Assembly: GCA_012295275.1 (NCBI GenBank)
Contig: CM022670.1
Location: forward strand, 33,672,938-33,736,937
Direction: 5' to 3'
Origin: Chrysomallon squamiferum
Lineage: Eukaryota; Mollusca; Gastropoda; Neomphalida; Peltospiridae
Length of the DNA: 64,000 bases
The notes under the pieces were generated by a model. The model saw nothing but the letters and a program-made list of their open reading frames with translations, had not been told where the DNA came from and searched no databases. Made by a program: the position numbers and the translations under genes. This document shows, one piece after another, positions 42,958 to 55,683 of the stretch. How positions within the stretch are numbered: the first letter of the stretch is position 1; each line of letters begins with the position of its first letter.

Positions 42958-43240
42958 ACTAATTAAATTGGACATAAATAACATTAAATATATTACTAAG
43001 TTATTCTTTTATTCACATTTGGTAAGCGAGATTTATTCATTGTCGTTGAATAAACCCTGTGTTAATGTACAGATACGTTTTTTAGAGAGGAAAACAAAAA
43101 TCAACAAATCTTTAAAGGGTACCTGTTGAAGTCTGAATGACGAAATCTTTTACATTCCATACAATTATTTTAATTATTCTGAAAAATCATTCATAAGAAA
43201 ATGTGATAATAAATAAATACTGTTAAAAAAATTAAATAAA
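42450..43240. other. No gene seen
   Basis: AT-rich unique DNA containing one CA microsatellite at 42916-42954. Confidence 0.5.
42916..42954. repeat. (CA)n microsatellite
   Basis: About 19 CA units. Confidence 0.97.
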
Positions 43241-43289
43241 AATGAATAACAATCTAAAAGCCGGCACTTTCCCCTTTCCCAACTGGAGT

Positions 43290-43343
43290 CGTGACGTCAT
43301 CACGAGGTCCCTCATGGCGTCATCACGCAGTCCCTCATGGCGG
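43290..43343. repeat. 23-bp direct repeat with CRE core
   Basis: CGTCATCACG followed by AGGTCCCTCATGG or CAGTCCCTCATGG begins at 43295 and 43318. The first copy includes a perfect TGACGTCA at 43292-43299. The surrounding 43260-43430 is GC-richer than its flanks. Confidence 0.7.
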
Positions 43344-43514
43344 ACTGGTAGCTGTATTTTTCCTGATGCCAGAAGAATTATTACAGTTCACTGGTTCCCT
43401 GTATACGCGTTTACGTCACTACTAGAGAAAAATGGCAGAGCGAAGATATTTTTTTAACTGTACTACCTTTTATATTTATTATTATTATCCTTGTTGTTGT
43501 TATTTATTTATTTT

Positions 43515-43515
43515 A

Positions 43516-43570
<55 letters not shown>

Positions 43571-43572
43571 TG
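43515..43572. repeat. (TTA)n microsatellite
   Basis: About eighteen TTA units. Confidence 0.95.
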
Positions 43573-43574
43573 TT

Positions 43575-44380
43575 TTGTTTTCTTTTATTATACATTTACT
43601 TCATTCTTTATTAAGACACGATGGTAAAAGAACAGCTAAAAACCTTAAGCATCCAGGATATATTTAGACTGCCCGAATCCCCAAAGGTCCGCTTTCACAA
43701 AATATTCTTGAACGTTCCTCATAGTCTTCTGGGACTATTCAGTTTCATAATTTCGATGGTGTAGTTTATCATTAAACGTTAGGATCCGAACAACTGAATG
43801 AATCATCGATGGCCCAAAACTCTCTGCTCAGCCATATATGGAAATGTATACTCAGACGTATATCTATATTGTAGATTTATCGATAGGCAATTAAATCTAC
43901 TTGACCGCGGTGTTGGTCCCGTGCCACAACTTCATCCTCCCTGACTTCTTCGGCCATCAATTCTGATGTATGTGGACGGTGTGATTATTCGGCGAGTTAA
44001 CAATGTGTAATAGCCAGCTATTTCTAGATTACACATCTTGATAGAACATCCCAGTGTTTTAAGACAGAATCTTTGCAATGATTAAACCATTTGAATGTAG
44101 AATATGAAAGTATGCGACGTTCGATTATAGGATAAAGATTTAGAGCGCACGCACACTCACACACACGCACGCACACACAAACACAGACACACACAGACAT
44201 ATTGTTATTAAGTATTTTAAAGTAATTTTATAAAAATAATGCTATCTTTTACTTTTATTAGGTTTAATATTTTACGCCATTTGTATTTAAAATATTTTGT
44301 AGTCATTGTAATAATAATAACAATAATAACAATAACAACAACAAAATAATAACAACAATAATAATAATGACACGAAAAAC
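43575..44380. other. No gene seen
   Basis: Mostly unique DNA with a CA-rich patch at 44145-44200 and AAT/AAC trinucleotides from 44310. Confidence 0.45.
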
Positions 44381-44387
44381 TAAAATA

Positions 44388-45260
44388 ATAACAAGTTGAT
44401 GATAATCATGAACATCATCAATAACAAAAACAACAACAGTCAGTATATCATCATCAGTGTTAACATCATCACTGGCATTAACCTATTTCAGTGTGAATTA
44501 CGTCAAAACCAGAAATGGCACAAACACCATTAAATTCGATTTATAATTAAACCCGTATGATGTGGCAGATATCCAAGGTTATGTATTAGTACGCCATCTT
44601 CATTGCAGATCTAACAAACCATTTTATTAAGCTATCCAGTAGATTACATTTTGTTCTTATAACTGATGAAACTGATACATATGCTGATAGAATATGCTGA
44701 TAATGTATGACACATAAAAACATAACATTAACAACAACAACAACAACAACAACAACAATAGCATTAAGAATAACTGTAAACAATAACAGCAATAGCAAAA
44801 ACACAACATAACAAATCAACAATAAAATAATAACAACAACAAGAAAAACAACAACAACAATAATAATAATAATAATACAGTTGTAACAACAACAACAATA
44901 ACAACAGAAGCATCAAAACTGCAGCAACACCAATGACAACAATAAAAACAACACAACACAAATAACAAGATCATGACAATCATGAACATTATCAACAACA
45001 ACAACGACAGTGAACACAACATCAGTATTATCACCATCAAAATGCTAAGCTATTTCAAATACAAATGAATCACAGAAAACTAGAAATGGCACAAACAACA
45101 TTCAGCTCCATTTATAATTAAACCCGTATGATGTGACGGGTATCCAATAGTTCGCAATCTTCACCTAAGATCTTTCAAACTATATTATTATTAGTTTATC
45201 CAATATATTACTTTTTTAAAAAATTATAACTGAAAATTTGTATACACAGATCGATATTTT
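44388..45260. repeat. Segmental tandem duplication, offset 571 bp
   Basis: The first copy (about 44388-44690) and second copy (about 44960-45240) share AGAAATGGCACAAACA (44511 and 45082) and AACCCGTATGATGTG (44550 and 45121), both at an offset of exactly 571. Flanking homology includes GATAATCATGAACATCATCA versus GACAATCATGAACATTATCA. CAA-rich trinucleotide repeats fill the interval between copies. Confidence 0.85.
44725..45025. repeat. CAA/AAT trinucleotide-rich repeat
   Basis: Imperfect ACA, AAT and CAA units between the duplicated segments. Minus-strand Val/Leu/Tyr-rich ORFs here are artefacts. Confidence 0.85.
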
Positions 45261-45294
45261 ATTTTATATAACTTTTAGAAAATGTGAAGTTTAT

Positions 45295-45560
45295 CAAATT
45301 ATAATAATAATGATAATAGTAGTAGTAGTAGTAGTAGCATCAGTACTATTACTACTTATAATAGTAGCTATAATAACAGTAACAGCAACTATTAACAGCA
45401 ATAGCAACAACACAACAATAACAAAATTAATAACAACAATACAACAATGACACAGTTAGTAACAACAACAACTATAATAATAATAATAGTAATATCAATG
45501 AAAACAGAAACAGTAACAACAAAAACAATAATAAATAAATAAACAAATAAACAAGCTAAT
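45295..45560. repeat. Imperfect AGT/AAC/AAT trinucleotide repeat
   Basis: AGT units at about 45317-45340, then mixed AAC and AAT units. Part of it (TTAACAGCAATAGCAACAAC near 45390) resembles sequence near 44780 and may be a further piece of the 571-bp duplication. Confidence 0.75.
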
Positions 45561-45599
45561 AAATTAATTTCATTACGAAATTACCAATTGTAAAACCAA

Positions 45600-45616
45600 A
45601 CACGCACACAGACGCC

Positions 45617-45648
<32 letters not shown>

Positions 45649-45792
45649 CACAAACACGCCCACACACACACACACACAACACACGCCTCCCATACACACA
45701 CACACACTCCCACACACACACACACCCACACACACACACACACACACACACAACACACACACACACACACACACACACAAATATACACACAT
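45600..45792. repeat. Interrupted (CA)n microsatellite, about 190 bases
   Basis: CA units with scattered CCCA, AACA and CGCC interruptions. Cys/Val repeat ORFs on the minus strand are artefacts. Confidence 0.97.
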
Positions 45793-45794
45793 AT

Positions 45795-46985
45795 ATTGTT
45801 CACCCTCCTTTACAGCATTTCAAAAATAAAATATTTTAAGACAAACTAATATAAAAAAGCTTGTTTGTATGTAAAACTCTAAAAATAAAGAATGCTGAGT
45901 AACAATATAACATTTAAAACATGACAAGTAGTTTTAAAGTCAGTAGTTAAAACGTGGTTATTGTTTAAAAGGTGATATTAAATTTTTTATTCTACACTGG
46001 AAAGTAAATTTGCAGATCTTTGAAGTATGAATTTATTATATTATCTTAAACAGAATATATATGTGTGTGTAAGCATTTTTGTGCTTTTATGTATGTATAC
46101 ACATAAATACATCCATATATGCATACAAATAAACATATATACATAGATACATATAGACTTGCGCACACACACACTCACACACACACACACACATTTATAT
46201 AAGTGCTCAGGCACTCTGCTCACAAAGTGTCAACAGCTTGCTTTGAGTAAAGATTTGTTACTGGGTTTGTTCGATAAAAAAAAAAAAAAAAAAAATTAAT
46301 TTAAGGATTGTCCGGTATAAATATTTCTTAATGCTCATCCTTATGCCTTTGTCCCCATAAAAAAAATGTTTTATTTGTTCCTGTCCCCAACCGAAAATTT
46401 TAAAACTTAGTCCGGTATATAAAGATTTCTTAATGGATTAATCCAGTACAAACACTTATTAGCAGGGCTTGTTCGATGTAAGGGTTTGAACTCTGCTTCT
46501 GCAGACGTCGAGAAGAATAAACGCAATTACATCGAATGCTAGATAGATACGATATATCACAACGTGTTTACAGTACAGAGACTGTTTATACGGTCCATCA
46601 CTCCGAGGAATACTGTTTTGACACGACGACGCCCACGCTTGGGACGTCCAGAACGAGAAGACCTCGACGGGGCTGCAGTCGCACGGTGCGTGGAGAGAAG
46701 ACTTTCCAAATTAAGCCGCGGTTTATCTTTCCACATTGTCATATCTGCCAAGAAGAAATAATTTGTAGGAATGACTCAGAAATGGCATCGATCAGGGACT
46801 TTGTGAGTTTACTTTTAATCAAGCGCTGGGCGTTAGTAATGCGTCAGTAGTTTCTTGGTAGCAGAGGCTTGTTCTACAAGCACGCATCCTTCCACGAACG
46901 AATAACGAAACCAAAAAAAAAAAAAATGAAGAAAAGAAAAGAGTTTTCGATATTGTTTTCTATTTTGTAGAAATTATGCATGCGT
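45795..46985. other. No gene recognised
   Basis: AT-rich with a CATA/CA patch at 46088-46195 and a poly-A at 46277-46294. The interval 46500-46860 is GC-richer and open on both strands (104 codons plus, 64 minus), rich in Arg codons, without a recognisable family. Confidence 0.35.
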
Positions 46986-46987
46986 CT

Positions 46988-47101
<114 letters not shown>

Positions 47102-47169
47102 ACCTAAGACATGTTAGAGAGAGACAGAAAAAGAAGAAATTGATATGCAAAAGAAAAGATAGAAGGACC

Positions 47170-47402
47170 TTAAGACATACATATATAGAGAGACATACAT
47201 AAAAGAAGAAACTGACATACAAAATAAAGATACATACAGATATACATACATACATACATATACATATATACATACATACATACATACATACATACATACA
47301 TTCATATATACATACATACATACAGATATATATACATACATACATACATACATACATACATACATACATACATTATATACATACATACATACATACATAT
47401 AC
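47170..47402. repeat. (CATA)n tetranucleotide microsatellite
   Basis: CATA units with ATAT and AGAT interruptions over about 230 bases. Confidence 0.95.
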
Positions 47403-47404
47403 AA

Positions 47405-48000
47405 TAATTAGATGACAAACTAGACTGCACATAGACATAATGTAATGAATATAGTCTTCTAACTTCATGTTTGTTTAAAACAATAATAAACTTTTTTTAA
47501 TTCTACTACTATATATTATTCTCTAGAGTTAATTAAAATTAATAATTAGAATAATGTAAATGATTAATTTTTGTTTGTAATTCGGTTTTTTTATTTTTAT
47601 ACTTTGATATTATTCCAAAATAAATGTTATTATTATTTTTAAAATTTTTTTTATTTATTTTTTTTTTTTTTAATAAATATTCAGCAATAGTTAATAACGA
47701 TTATAGTTAACTCTTTGTCGATCTTTGGCGACAAGTGCGAGATAGTAATTCTTAAGTTACATTTTGCTAATGATTAGATTCGTTAGTTGTTTTGCTGTTC
47801 TTGTTTTTGTTCTTGTTTTTTGTGTTTATTTATTTGTTTCTTCTTCTTTTTTTTTTTTTTTTGTCACAAATCTTTCTAACTATATATTTATTTGGTGTTT
47901 ATTTATAAATGTTGTGTGTTGTTTGGGATTACTGTATTTTTGTCTATACTACACACACATATATTTGTTGTTATTGTTATTTTTGAAGGACGATTGTCTG
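47405..48000. other. No gene seen
   Basis: AT-rich, with T-rich low complexity at 47580-47680 and a poly-T at 47848-47863. Confidence 0.5.
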
Positions 48001-48002
48001 TT

Positions 48003-48026
48003 TGTCTATATTTGACTGATTGTCTA

Positions 48027-48075
<49 letters not shown>

Positions 48076-48078
48076 GTG
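48003..48078. repeat. (GTCT)n microsatellite
   Basis: GTCT and GTTT units over about 75 bases. Confidence 0.93.
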
Positions 48079-48079
48079 T

Positions 48080-50170
48080 GTTTTTATATTTCTGTTTTGG
48101 CTGATTACGTCTTTGGTTTATTAATATTTCATGGAACGTCTCAGCATCTCAAACAAAAACGGTTTGAATGGGTGTCCTCATTAAGTTTAAAAATAAATTT
48201 GAAATCAGATATTTTATATTTCTGGATGTTTAGAGTCCATTTTATTTTAGTTTGAAATAGCAGGATCATTCTAAATTCTCGATGATCTCACTCGAAACGT
48301 TTATAATAAATTTACTAACATTCCATAAAATAAGTACTTAGATGGCTTTTTTGTTTTTAATTTACTTTTAGAGTTTACTTTGAAATTTGCCTAGCTTATC
48401 TTAAAAACATATAATCTTCTGTAGGCGAAAGATTACCATTGTTAGCAATTTGTTTTGATAACATGGTATATTCACTAACATGGCGATATAAGTCATTTTT
48501 ATGCGAGCTGAATAAAATAAGCAAAGCATTAATTATAAAACTAAAACATATTTTTAAAATTACTATTTCTAAAAACACGCTATTATATAAATCTCAAGAA
48601 ACTGAGAAAGGGGTATTTTATGTTTGTTTCTTATTCCTTCGTAAATATGAACAACAGAAATGAAGAGAGATCAAGCTTTGCACTGAATGTGTACGGCTTT
48701 CGAGCAACCTGCTGAAAAGTTTTTCCACTGAATGGAACAGTAATTACATACATGCTGAGTTATGTAAACTGGTCAATACTGAGTCACTCTGATATGACGA
48801 ACTTTTCGCTGTGAGCATTCCTGATGTAACATCAGATATTGCTTCCTCTATTTTCCCTTCTTCTTTTCGTTCGTCTTTTTAATGCACTCTATTTTATATA
48901 TTAGGTTACGCAACGTAATGTAAGATTGTAAATTCAGATACTGTCAAATTATTTATATAGAAAAAAAGTAATAAAAATAATAAAATAAAATAAAATAGCC
49001 GCCCCCGCGTTTTTCAGTTTTTACGATGGGCAGATGAATAAAAGCCTGATATTCGAGGCTATGTCTATAATAAGTATTTTTGTTATGAAATAGACTGTTT
49101 ATTCAACTTTACCATTTGTTTATATTTTTTATTTTAAATGTCATGTCTTTATGACTATGGAAATTATTTTTGGTGAAATCTGTTTTAAACACAGGTCGTC
49201 TTGCCTTTATTTTGATTGTTGGCAAAACGCAGTTATCTTCTCGAAATTATTTTATTTTTTTTTTTTTTTTTTTTAAAGAAAAAAAAGAAAACTGGAATTA
49301 CAGAATTAATTTCAATCTTAGATGTATTTTAATTAAAAAACCAACAAAAAACCCAACAACATTAATGACTAACATCTTTAATAATAATACTAATAAAAAC
49401 AGTCCTATGCTTTGTTTCCAGTTCTAGACAATGCTCCACGACTGCTGTATCAAAGACCGTGGTATGTGATTCCATATTTGTATTAACGTGTTGATAAATA
49501 ATCCTTTTCAGCTAATAAAAAAAAAAAAAAAAAAATTAAAAATTAAACAAATAAATAAATAAAATATCGAATAAAATATCGAACGATACAAGCGGGTTTC
49601 CACTCTCAAAGAAAACTATTTGTTTTGACAGCCTAAGCCATTAATATCCAGAAGTTTGTATATGTCGTTAAACACACAAATTCATTCATTTTGTTCTTCA
49701 TTGTTCCTGAAATTAAACCCTAAAGAAGCTTTCTTTATTTTTCAAAGTAAGACCCACTACAAATATATAATAAATAACTTGTTTCACAATTCCGCTGCAG
49801 TATAAATCTATTTCTTACGAAACTGTTTGATATCTAAATTGAATTTGTGTATAAAGTGAAAGAGTTTAACGAATTGTCACGATCAATTCTAATCGAGTTT
49901 CTGGATATACAACATTCCTGTCTGCACTTTTATATAGTAGTTTAAGACATATGCGGCCCAGACAAAATTTAACTGTCTGAAAATAAAATTTAAGGTAAAA
50001 GACTGCGGTTGTGTGTCGTGATCTTTGAATGAAACACGATAGATCACAGAATCTTTCCTCCTTAATCCTTTTATTGGTTTATTTCCCGATCTAATCAGTG
50101 CTCAGTGAATGGTTTATTAAAGGTGTCCTGTGGTCTTTTCTTCATTTCAGTAAAGGAATAAAAACGATTA
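48080..50170. other. No gene seen
   Basis: AT-rich unique DNA with poly-T at 49252-49274 and poly-A at 49517-49534. No recognisable ORF. Confidence 0.5.
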
Positions 50171-50172
50171 CT

Positions 50173-50283
50173 GTCTACCTATCTGTCTATTTTCTATCTA
50201 TCTATCTATCTAATCTATCTATCTATCTATCTATCTAATCTATCTATCTATCTATCTATCTGTCTGTCTGTCTATCAATCAGT
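50173..50283. repeat. (ATCT)n microsatellite
   Basis: ATCT runs broken twice by a single TAATCT unit, then GTCT units. Confidence 0.95.
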
Positions 50284-50284
50284 C

Positions 50285-50920
50285 AGTCTGTGATTTTCTT
50301 TTTTGTTATTTTCTCTCCCTCTCTCAAAATTGTTTTACTAAAAAATCGTATATATGTCAGTTAATGGCTGTTGACAGTAATATGTAAACAAATACACCTG
50401 CATTAATTCGTTTATTCGTCCTTATCAACTCAAAGTCCCGTCACACTTTCTTCTTACTATTAAAAAAAAAAAAAAGAAGCATTTTGAGTTTAAACTGATT
50501 TATCTCCCTTGTTTTATTTTGTTCACCAGGAAACTCGTTTAGTCGACACGCTGACAACTGTGAACGTGAGGCAGCAGACAGTCGCATGCTAATATCTTTT
50601 AATAAAAAGCGATGAAACTGGTTAAAGCGAAACAGATGCGGAGTCTGTATTCTATCAGTTGCGTGGTAACAAGCTTATATATATAACAGTTAGTATAACA
50701 AATAAGCAGAAATCGTGTAGTCACTGAAGTAATGCAAAATGTATCAGATGGCCCACGAGTTCGCTGTGTCCATCAGCAATTCACAGACTCGTAAATATGT
50801 CAAACATCATTTATCATTGTTTATACGTCACAGATAAGGATGAAGGAGAAAATCAATTTAAATTTATTGGCAGATATTTATATCCTGTATTCAGCCTGTT
50901 AGTAATTTTCACCGGTCTCA
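50285..50920. other. No gene seen
   Basis: Unique, moderately AT-rich; nothing recognisable. Confidence 0.4.
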
Positions 50921-50921
50921 A

Positions 50922-51240
50922 CAACAACAAGAAAAATAATAGCAGCAATAATAATATTGCACCAGGGCCACTATTAGTGGTAGTAGTGGCTGCTGTAGTA
51001 TTAGTAGTGGTGAAGATCGTGGTAGTGGTGGTTGTTATTGTGGTGGACGCAGCAGCTACAATAGTAATAGCAACCAGCATCGGTATCAAGAATAGTAATA
51101 ACAATAGCAGAAGTATTAGTAGTAGCAGTGGTTATCGTAATAGTAGTAGTAGTAATGGTAGTAGAACTGATAATAATTGTAATAGCAGAGTAGAAGTAGT
51201 AGCAATAGAGGATAAGCAGTGGCATTAATAATAACAATCA
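50922..51240. repeat. Imperfect AGT/AAT/GGT trinucleotide repeat
   Basis: TAG, GTA and AAT units over about 300 bases keep several frames open, including a 143-codon plus-strand ORF from 50797. Composition explains it; no domain is present. Confidence 0.8.
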
Positions 51241-51244
51241 TCAT

Positions 51245-52475
51245 CAACTAACTGAAATAACAGTGATATAATTTTAAAATGCTAAATAATTATATGTACG
51301 TTAGTCTTTTCATGTACGTGAAACACGACCTGACTATAATTTTCTGTTTTCTATTTATACGTTAAAGCTCCCACAGAGAACATCAACAATACCTTGACCT
51401 TCATAAACGCGTTTCCTTATCTTCTACTTTTAAAAAAACAACAAAAACACAACCACTCACAGACAACAGGATTACTGCCAGTTCATTCAGCAGTCATATT
51501 TCAGGAAGATTACAAAAGAAATCTGATATCTGCACTATGCTTTAAAGATGTTTTCAAACCTTTCAAGGTCTGGTCTCTTCTTCAGATGGATTATCTTTTT
51601 TGCATTTCTCTTTATAGATACATATGATTATATAAGAAAAAACATTTAATAATGTTTGTGCAGCTTAGACAGTTAAAAATTAGTAATGGAATGAATGCAG
51701 TAATGAGTGGATTTGTGTTGAGGAGAGAAAAGCATTTTAACATAAAAAAAAAAAGAAAAAGAAAACAGAAGACACATTTCATTTTTAATAAAAAGCGTTT
51801 GAGACGGTACTCTAAGGTCACAGTAATCAATGTTCTAAAATGTTAAATTAATTAAACAGGTAGTTGGTTTATTAGTTTTGTTCTCGTCGTTGTTAGAACA
51901 TTTTTATAACCAGATTTCTCTGAAATCTTAATAGAAGACTTATCTACAAATAAATTCGGAGTTGTGGGCAGTAAATTTCTCGCTAATTGCTGTTCAGTGT
52001 ACCTCGATCATTGATCAGTAATTCATCTTTAGTTCCACACAACATTCTGGCCGCCCATGCCTCGATTTATAATCACACCATCCCAAATTTCCGGCTAAAC
52101 AAAATGGAATCACTGGGCACCATTCCTTGAATGAACTTGTACCAGATATATCAATAAGAGGCAAATAATACATTTCGTTTAATTTGTAGTCTTAGCCAGT
52201 TTATTAAGAAGTTAAAAAGCTGTCTAAATATAGGACCGGCCGATGTGTTTTGGCAAATCAGTTGCCGCTTTTCTGTCCGCCTTCTTCATCAAACGAACCA
52301 AGTTGAAACACGCTAAATAACGAAGCGAGCCACTCAAATTGCCGTCGCTATCGGATCATCTTATTCCAAAACGATCAAAGTTTTGCGGCACTTTTTCTGC
52401 TTATGAACGAGGCCCAGGAGTAACAATGGCAGCAATAAGTTGGACATTTTGATCCATAAATCACACCCACGATAA

Positions 52476-52508
<33 letters not shown>

Positions 52509-52945
52509 GCCCTCAACATCGTCTTTATTAGCAAATACAGTTGTATGTTGATTTTTTTGCAGATTTGTTTGTACAAAAAAAAAAAAGAAAAAAAATCCTG
52601 ATTATCTTTGTGGTTATATTGAGCTTCATTCAGAAAGATAAAGCTTTAATAATGGTCATTAACGAATGTAGATTATGTTAGCTGAGAAAATAACGTAGCT
52701 GAATAAACTAATTTATGGTGAATTATACATGAAAACAAGACCATGCTGAAAGGAACGAATTCTTGATAAGAAAATATAATACAGTACCAAAGAAAAAAGA
52801 CAAGATATTAATAAAGAGATTTTATTTACTTATTTATTTACTTATTTACTTATTTATATATTTATACTTTTACTTATTTATATAGTTATATAATTTTTAT
52901 ACAAAGAAAGATTATTTATTTTTTGATATTCTTGTGCATACATGA

Positions 52946-52979
<34 letters not shown>

Positions 52980-53390
52980 AGAAATCAGCAGTCAGTAACG
53001 ATATTTATACAATAATATGATGAAGATGATGATGATAATTGTAACATGAAGGAGAATTAAGATAACAGTTTTATGCCTGAGGGAAAACACAGAAATAGTT
53101 ACTTAATGAATGAATAAAAGCTAGAATGAAAGAACAAATATCCTTGCTCAGTTTTATTTTCTGAAACGATAAAAACAGAGAAATCCCCAAGGTAACTTAA
53201 ATAGTCCATGATGAAAAGTATTGACGTTGTCTTTTGGATCAACCTTGCAAGCTTTTCGCAGTTTGTGTTAATTATCAATACATTTTTATTGAGTTTTATT
53301 TCAGTCGTTTGTGCCATGCATTGGAATATAGGTATTCCCAGCGTATTTTCTCATCCCGTTAATTAAATCTGCTTATGTGCATAACTCTGC
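51245..53390. other. No gene seen
   Basis: AT-rich unique DNA, slightly GC-richer and repeat-free at 51960-52440, with poly-T of about 27 at 52480-52506, TTTA-type repeats at 52825-52880 and a GT run at 52950-52975. Confidence 0.45.
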
Positions 53391-53397
53391 AGGTTTG

Positions 53398-53530
53398 CAA
53401 GAAAATTTCTACACTCCTTTCTGTTAGTGCTTGAAAAAATAATGATAAAAACAAGAAAATTTCTACACTCCTTTCTGTTAGTGCTTGAAAAAATAAAGAT
53501 AAAAACAAGAAAATACACTCCTTTCTGTTA
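53398..53530. repeat. 54-bp tandem repeat, about 2.5 copies
   Basis: Copies start at 53398, 53452 and 53506 and contain TTTCTACACTCCTTTCTGTT; the third has a short deletion and runs into poly-A. Copies one and two are almost identical. Confidence 0.93.
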
Positions 53531-53577
53531 AAAAAAAAAAAAAAAAAACGGGTGAAAAAAAGACGGCAAAGAGAAAA

Positions 53578-53578
53578 C

Positions 53579-53610
<32 letters not shown>

Positions 53611-53642
53611 GGAATTACCGTACATTTCCGAAAGGACAAAAC

Positions 53643-53725
<83 letters not shown>
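53578..53725. repeat. Poly-A tract followed by (CT)n microsatellite
   Basis: Poly-A of about 24 at 53580-53604, then CT dinucleotides at about 53645-53723. Confidence 0.97.
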
Positions 53726-53729
<4 letters not shown>

Positions 53730-54130
53730 TACTTCGGATGCGTGTATTCGTCAGCGTGTGTTGTTCTCTTTCCCTTTTTATTTCCTTATATCTTTTCTGA
53801 TTACAATTTCTTACAGATGCTTTGCGGGCATTTTCGCTCCTCGACATTTTTGTACTTTTAGGTCTGTAGCTTCTTAAAATAGCTGTTTTCTACTAGTTAG
53901 TGTATGTAAACAGGTCTTTGACATTTCATACATTGTAAATATTTACAATTACTTAATGTAGGATTATCTTTAGAAAAAAAAGCCATGATTCGATTATGGA
54001 ATAATTATGAGCGATAGTGTGTTCTTCTGAAATACGAGATACTGCGCGATCGATTCATCGCGATGGAACGTTTATAACATTTCCAGTTGTAATGAATAAC
54101 ATTTACAGTAATATGTCTTAATACTGTCTG
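53730..54130. other. No gene seen
   Basis: AT-rich unique DNA between two CT microsatellites. Confidence 0.5.
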
Positions 54131-54132
54131 TT

Positions 54133-54135
<3 letters not shown>

Positions 54136-54213
<78 letters not shown>
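54136..54213. repeat. (CT)n microsatellite
   Basis: About 38 CT units. Confidence 0.98.
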
Positions 54214-54214
<1 letters not shown>

Positions 54215-54215
<1 letters not shown>

Positions 54216-54890
54216 TTCTAATTCTTTTCCTTATCATCTTGTGTATTATATATATGATTTAATATGATAATCGCGTTGTTAAATTTTAAACCTCATGGAA
54301 CGTGATGTCCTGTCCCTTATTTTAATAACACCGCTTGGTGCATCTAGCTGTGAATTTACTCTTTATGGAACATAATTATGAAATGAAATTAAATATTTAT
54401 ATTTAAAAAACAGAAAAAAAAAAAAAGTTAACTTTAATAGTCATTTAATAACCAATAAACTTTTTGATCAAATCATTTTTCGTTATTTTCTTTCTCTGTT
54501 TTTTTTTTTTTTTTTTTTTTTTTCTTAATCACTCATTCTTTCTTTCTGTCTCTGAATATTTCTTTATTTATGTCATTTGTTTCTAAAATCTATCGAAAGA
54601 CGAATTAAAAACAGTTTTAAATTTCAAGTGTTTGTCATCCAAGATTTTATATTTACGTTTTTACCATTTTAAAGCAAGGGAGATTTCTCGAGATAGCAGT
54701 TAAATGTGTTTAATGTGTGTGAGCGCTCTGGACCTCTAACTCCTGCATTCCGCGCTGTTGGTGACATTTACTTTCACGCTAATAAACAGTTCACAAATGC
54801 CACCCAAAAATGCATTGTTGTTTTTCCGTATTGAAATAATAGTAAATAATTCTTTAAACATTGTTTTTTCGTTTTTGTTTTTCTTTCTTT
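54215..54890. other. No gene seen
   Basis: AT-rich with a poly-T of about 24 at 54500-54523. Confidence 0.5.
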
Positions 54891-54892
<2 letters not shown>

Positions 54893-54924
<32 letters not shown>

Positions 54925-54965
54925 TTATTTATTTATTTATTTATTATTATTATTATTATTATTTT
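54893..54965. repeat. Poly-T, (TTTA)n and (TTA)n compound repeat
   Basis: About 30 T, then TTTA units, then TTA units. Confidence 0.95.
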
Positions 54966-54969
54966 AATT

Positions 54970-55680
54970 TTAATTTTTAATCGTTTCCAATCATTTATTT
55001 CAAAGAAATTCCAAATATCAACAGAGGAATGCAATAAGAATGATTGATCTTTCACTGTTGATTTTTCACAGATATGACTGTAAATAGATAAATTAAAATG
55101 ATTTTTTTTTTTTTTTTAAATATTCTGAGAGAATAAAATTAAAGACACTTAGTCTGTGATATTTTATTTTAACCTTTCTGCACTAAAATTCAACAATAAC
55201 ATATAAAATAACGTTTTATTTCGAGAAATTCATTCAGTCCCATGCGTAGGTTAATATGAGGAAAAATAAATGTATTATTATTATTAATATTGTTATCATT
55301 ATTACTGTTATTGTTGAATTTTGGTTTTTTCAAAAAGAATTGAGAATATTAGCGAAACGTAAGCAAGAAAATGAATACATTTTTACCTCTTTAATGATTT
55401 TTTAATTTTTTTGTACATTTTAACGAGTATTTTGTGTGCATCTTTTAAACACACGAATGTGTATAATCACAAAAACAACAGAATGTTTCTGTTGTAATGA
55501 GAAACAAAGGTATTTTATCGAAAAACATACTAAAGTTCTAATACCTTTCTGTAAGAATTATGAGAAATAAAGCCTAGCACTGTTAATGAATACAATTAAA
55601 GAACAACCACAATGATGTATATCATAAAACCTATTTTTACTACACCACAAACTTTTTTTTTTAACATTTATAAGAACGTA
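54970..55680. other. No gene seen
   Basis: AT-rich unique DNA; nothing recognisable. Confidence 0.5.
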
Positions 55681-55683
55681 TAT

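Noticed and set aside
46536-46850. Arg-rich ORF in GC-richer DNA
   Set aside because: Overlapping frames on both strands are open, none with a known transposase or other domain.
50797-51228. 143-codon ORF with Val and Ser/Asn-rich stretches
   Set aside because: Open because of AGT/GTA/AAT trinucleotide composition; no domain.
53359-53847. 162-codon minus-strand ORF
   Set aside because: It spans the CT microsatellite, a poly-A tract and the 54-bp repeat; the repeated EIFLFLSLFFQ segment comes from the tandem duplication.
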